Shown here one piece after another: positions 63,301 to 64,000 of a stretch of 64,000 bases of DNA (position 1 is the stretch's first letter; each line of letters begins with the position of its first letter). Below the pieces are notes generated by a model. The model made no database searches. It had not been told where the DNA came from and saw nothing but the letters and a program-made list of their open reading frames with translations. Source of the stretch: Paludibacteraceae bacterium (lineage in GTDB: Bacteria > Bacteroidota > Bacteroidia > Bacteroidales > Paludibacteraceae); contig JAFXPK010000003.1 of assembly GCA_017527905.1 (NCBI GenBank), positions 124,001 through 188,000 of the forward strand, given 5' to 3'. A program made the position numbers and the translations under genes.

Positions 63301-64000
63301 TCCATAAATATGTTGTTCCCTCCGGATAGGTCTGCCTAGTAAATATACGTAGTGGCTGTTCTGGGCACGGATTTCCCGTACGTGTGATTGATGGTTGGAA
63401 TTCACCTGTCACTTTTATATCATCAATGCCAATGGGTATTTGAAAAGATTCGTTTGTGCGGAGAAAATAGAATGTGATGCTACCATCCGCTGAAGCTTTA
63501 GCAGAATGGGTCACTTTTTTAGATGCTCCGTAATCAGCGGTGGCTCTCGTGGCGCTAGTTGTCTTATTTAGATTTATTGCGTTATTATATCCAGTATTGA
63601 ATTCCAAAACATCGTCACTCGACACCACAGCCAGTTGCAACGCTACATTGTTTGAATTCTCTTTAATCTTGCCATTTTGATAGCTATATTGCGTGATGTA
63701 TGAACTTGTTGATCCCAGATTCGTCGTAATGTGTTCGAAATAGGTGGAATCCAACAGATTGTATAATGTGAAGGACAATTCGACCGAAGAGCCTGGAATC
63801 AATCCATTCACGGTGTAGGAAACGAATGCGCAATTAGAGGCAGAACCTATATTGACATACATATTGTTCGGAGTATCATTCGCCTTACAAAATGAATGTA
63901 TGAGTTTAGGCTGTGCCGTGACAATAGAGTAACCATACTGTTTCCCTCCTGTTTGTTGTGCGTTGGTAAGATGAAATACATCATCTATTTTCTTCATGTC
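57311..64000 (-). CDS. Giant repeat adhesin with gliding/T9SS type B C-terminal domain (5' partial)
   Basis: The frame is open through the right edge; the Met at 63997 is internal-looking, and no signal peptide is visible, so the true start lies outside. At least 2,229 residues are present. The protein consists of many Ig-like or PKD-like beta domains, marked by repeated CEG/CEA phrases (DPFCEGALN, TICEGEETELVITDI, TTICEGNKTTLSAESYEA) and by TYYYVVKD/TYYVSQRD-type strands. The last 90 residues (EIFIPSYFSPNGDGIHDHWIIGNL...VNIFDRYGKLMAQY...GTYQGKALPSTDYWYVIEI) are the CHU/gliding-motility C-terminal domain, a type B T9SS signal. It should be a secreted, SprB-like surface adhesin. Its size suggests motility or attachment, but this is inferred. 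Confidence 0.88.
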   Translation of the reverse strand, partial: DMKKIDDVFHLTNAQQTGGKQYGYSIVTAQPKLIHSFCKANDTPNNMYVNIGSASNCAFVSYTVNGLIPGSSVELSFTLYNLLDSTYFEHITTNLGSTSSYITQYSYQNGKIKENSNNVALQLAVVSSDDVLEFNTGYNNAINLNKTTSATRATADYGASKKVTHSAKASADGSITFYFLRTNESFQIPIGIDDIKVTGEFQPSITRTGNPCPEQPLRIFTRQTYPEGTTYLWKESPSGQTSTDLNFNFIPGSTGTQHKITCEVAIPGCNPILSSPLTIESGDCCTDENGAPMAMTNLYYDDFGDFPSDDKYVWTDKYGIKHTETIPATQVYTAQSHASLGEPALSIPHVRAYNIEASGAKLSVPYLGDSPKTQFYENSVYVVSKYGSYPDGVPYDNSGTHTGGMLQFDIADDGSEDNFFEIDIDHICTGKQINFGADFASISPHEGSIEVLLEHNGRVLESEFKYFKNGAAGWKHAGSGKSFIINTEDVGGAKEVSVKMKVRHYGYNEDGVPISGLTRDYGIDNIIFQVCTPPDVNMESSVSTGKNILDLCTEDVLTLTSITSDAAKKFYLYKDGQIDPTKKLGYVYQYTLQDPSTETEINPIQWTTLHSEEVVDTSSYDVSVEKYWDDIFSKIDDPKHEKRIYFRVIVGEYSDLNSDKSWKTTTAFTNCRKISISTIPIIAGLNCVACEKVKEAAIISADPATTVTTNSQSEKEVNLCPGEIAKLTTKAFAPTDPTVMGISVGPDNEPRKYIASWHKGSKNAPGTPGANYTAGDETSSYNVTWEDADWYYLLVKDIEFPGDDGHNCWAWDSIHVIASNKPDETLTDPDPFCEGALNTEPLKEIANHDIIWYTSDDTTQKTNEPIALSVLAEDSPKTFYYVVKDKTTGCRSEVNEYTVTVNKIPSVDLDGTVADFCASVADPSKQSPEAIAIPSLPKPADASLTIDWYTDKNMQSAAETNLSALAGSLTPYTYYYKVTGGGCSDTSHITFNAKPTAMVTPAADPVCDKTTLSVTTDPASASVKWSNGQTVTTYDITTAADAGALTVTAEATGYCASAVGSITADFYESPAKLTTTTVQYLKTEPITDILTRKSNAVTGKAANGTIMWLGQFNDETEPASTSGAASTTPTPTAKNLASTEDETYYYWVFQQTTNPDGTTCQSGLTKLTVMILGAPAPFPSDTVYCLNDTPADLTKNVKINQMDPNKTYELLWYDAQTGGTGSTTPPAVSTATEGETTYYVSQRDASTASNESSRMPITVTVYKVPAPSIDPIADYCVGDIASPLPTTLTKDEANFLMADRLVWSDGTTTDATFTPNTTVNSTTTYNYSAKQYHTLSSGTECESEETTISVNVNFTPVPGNATVSYIAAEVGSDNKTFPAITTKNWVEETGYTYYYALEGSTNFQTGAPKPESDVSDLNGGTKKIFYSVYRVDDATGCKSEPSIITVTISDAFPPIVEDVLYCEGEALADLTAKRNPQGNKTEADYTLIWYGTTQPSSTTDPGTEADTYPLQGNATTSPAGEVTTTTYYVAQRDDNTGAVSPAQEIKVIVYPTPVLSITTPSAVCEANVNLATAVTLTNEVSGKTYDKTYFADANGSAPLANSLVSESGSYGVQYAYNASVNSGELCKSKIEAINVTVDTLTVLADNVTTCPDTSAMFTSEVRTNASSVTYAWSSADGNNGSAAEFETKKFIGGNYGDHYPYTLTVTAGTCSESLSLEVILGQGPVVGTLTIADPTNTEVPTKAYTNSLTSEEYFFCGGDVTVTPAYDGDGDYVLTTPSGATSSASPFSVSEAGVYTLAYTNGCPTSVTFKLTDARIALTNTTPSLGLCEGDNFTSSLTVTPASGPDYTLIWKKDDAAIDGETSTTYTINGAMAENSGSYTAEANRKGCVSTTEIGDLKVTAAISVTLPDEPTICEGEETELVITDIQPDGTTLEWQADPTILTATNSERVTVQPTFREDDGHQSTYTYTVTASNSGCARTYQVSVKVDEALEGDLTGVTTICEGNKTTLSAESYEATTYAWSLGDETVATTATTTVSPEATSTYKVDVTRGACTATDEIKVMVTTHPIILSMDSAGIRDRQIVMEPNRGSGVFTYWIDDDVTHKTTNTMITDLTFASHVIHVVDENGCGSDFQFTLDPPEIFIPSYFSPNGDGIHDHWIIGNLAETYPNAVVNIFDRYGKLMAQYLGAKSDGWDGTYQGKALPSTDYWYVIEIEEISKQFSGHFTLIRR

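Overview
The window comes from a Bacteroidota chromosome, most likely a member of the Bacteroidales that has a type IX secretion system (T9SS). Three things point there. Many genes are preceded by the Bacteroidota -7 promoter box TAnnTTTG. gldE, gldD, gldG and a porE-like gene are present. Four proteins look like T9SS cargo: a gingipain-like C25 peptidase, an LRR protein and a double GH5 protein with type-A-like C-terminal signals, and a giant adhesin with a CHU/gliding-type C-terminal domain.

Layout. 1-3.7 kb: end of xseA, xseB, then a two-gene unit with a secreted coiled-coil protein and a C25 peptidase. 3.7-7.9 kb: a DUF1848 protein, a HigA-like regulator, a hypothetical protein, a DUF4143 ATPase behind four 23-bp repeats, and relics of two genes. 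7.9-21.9 kb: an AT-rich operon of four large genes plus one small gene, followed by gene relics and a Fic gene. 23.7-25.2 kb: an RNA ligase gene with an attenuator-like leader. 25.4-31 kb: PPOX protein, serB and gldE-gldD-gldG. 31-36 kb: a second AT-rich patch with a Sau3AI-like restriction-modification pair, a truncated DUF1016 gene, a protein-kinase-like gene and a second repeat array. 36-50 kb: a basic 50-residue ORF coupled to porE, LRR protein, thiL, a DUF4139 protein, an amidohydrolase, azlCD and a tandem GH5 protein. 50-57 kb: fba, ssb, dnaN, a DnaQ-like exonuclease, trmN6, mutY and a YD-repeat-like protein. 57.3 kb to the right edge: the giant adhesin, whose 5' end lies outside the window.

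The best candidate for an undescribed system is the operon at about 7.95-21.94 kb. It encodes, in order, an 85-residue protein; a 1447-residue protein with nucleic-acid-binding-like barrels, TPR helices and a C-terminal STAND-like ATPase; a 501-residue ATPase ending in a HEPN-like RNxxxH motif; a 2037-residue protein with S1-like modules, a sacsin-like GHKL ATPase and a DUF3883-like end; and a 562-residue UPF1-like SF1 helicase. The four large genes overlap or nearly touch. The domain mix suggests an NTP-driven system that senses or cuts RNA, probably in defence. This is inference from domains and context; no database search was possible.

The RNA ligase leader is a second strong observation. 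A good promoter is followed by a 53-codon ORF and a terminator whose left arm could pair instead with an 11-nt repeat inside that ORF. Ribosome stalling in the ORF could therefore switch on an RNA repair enzyme.
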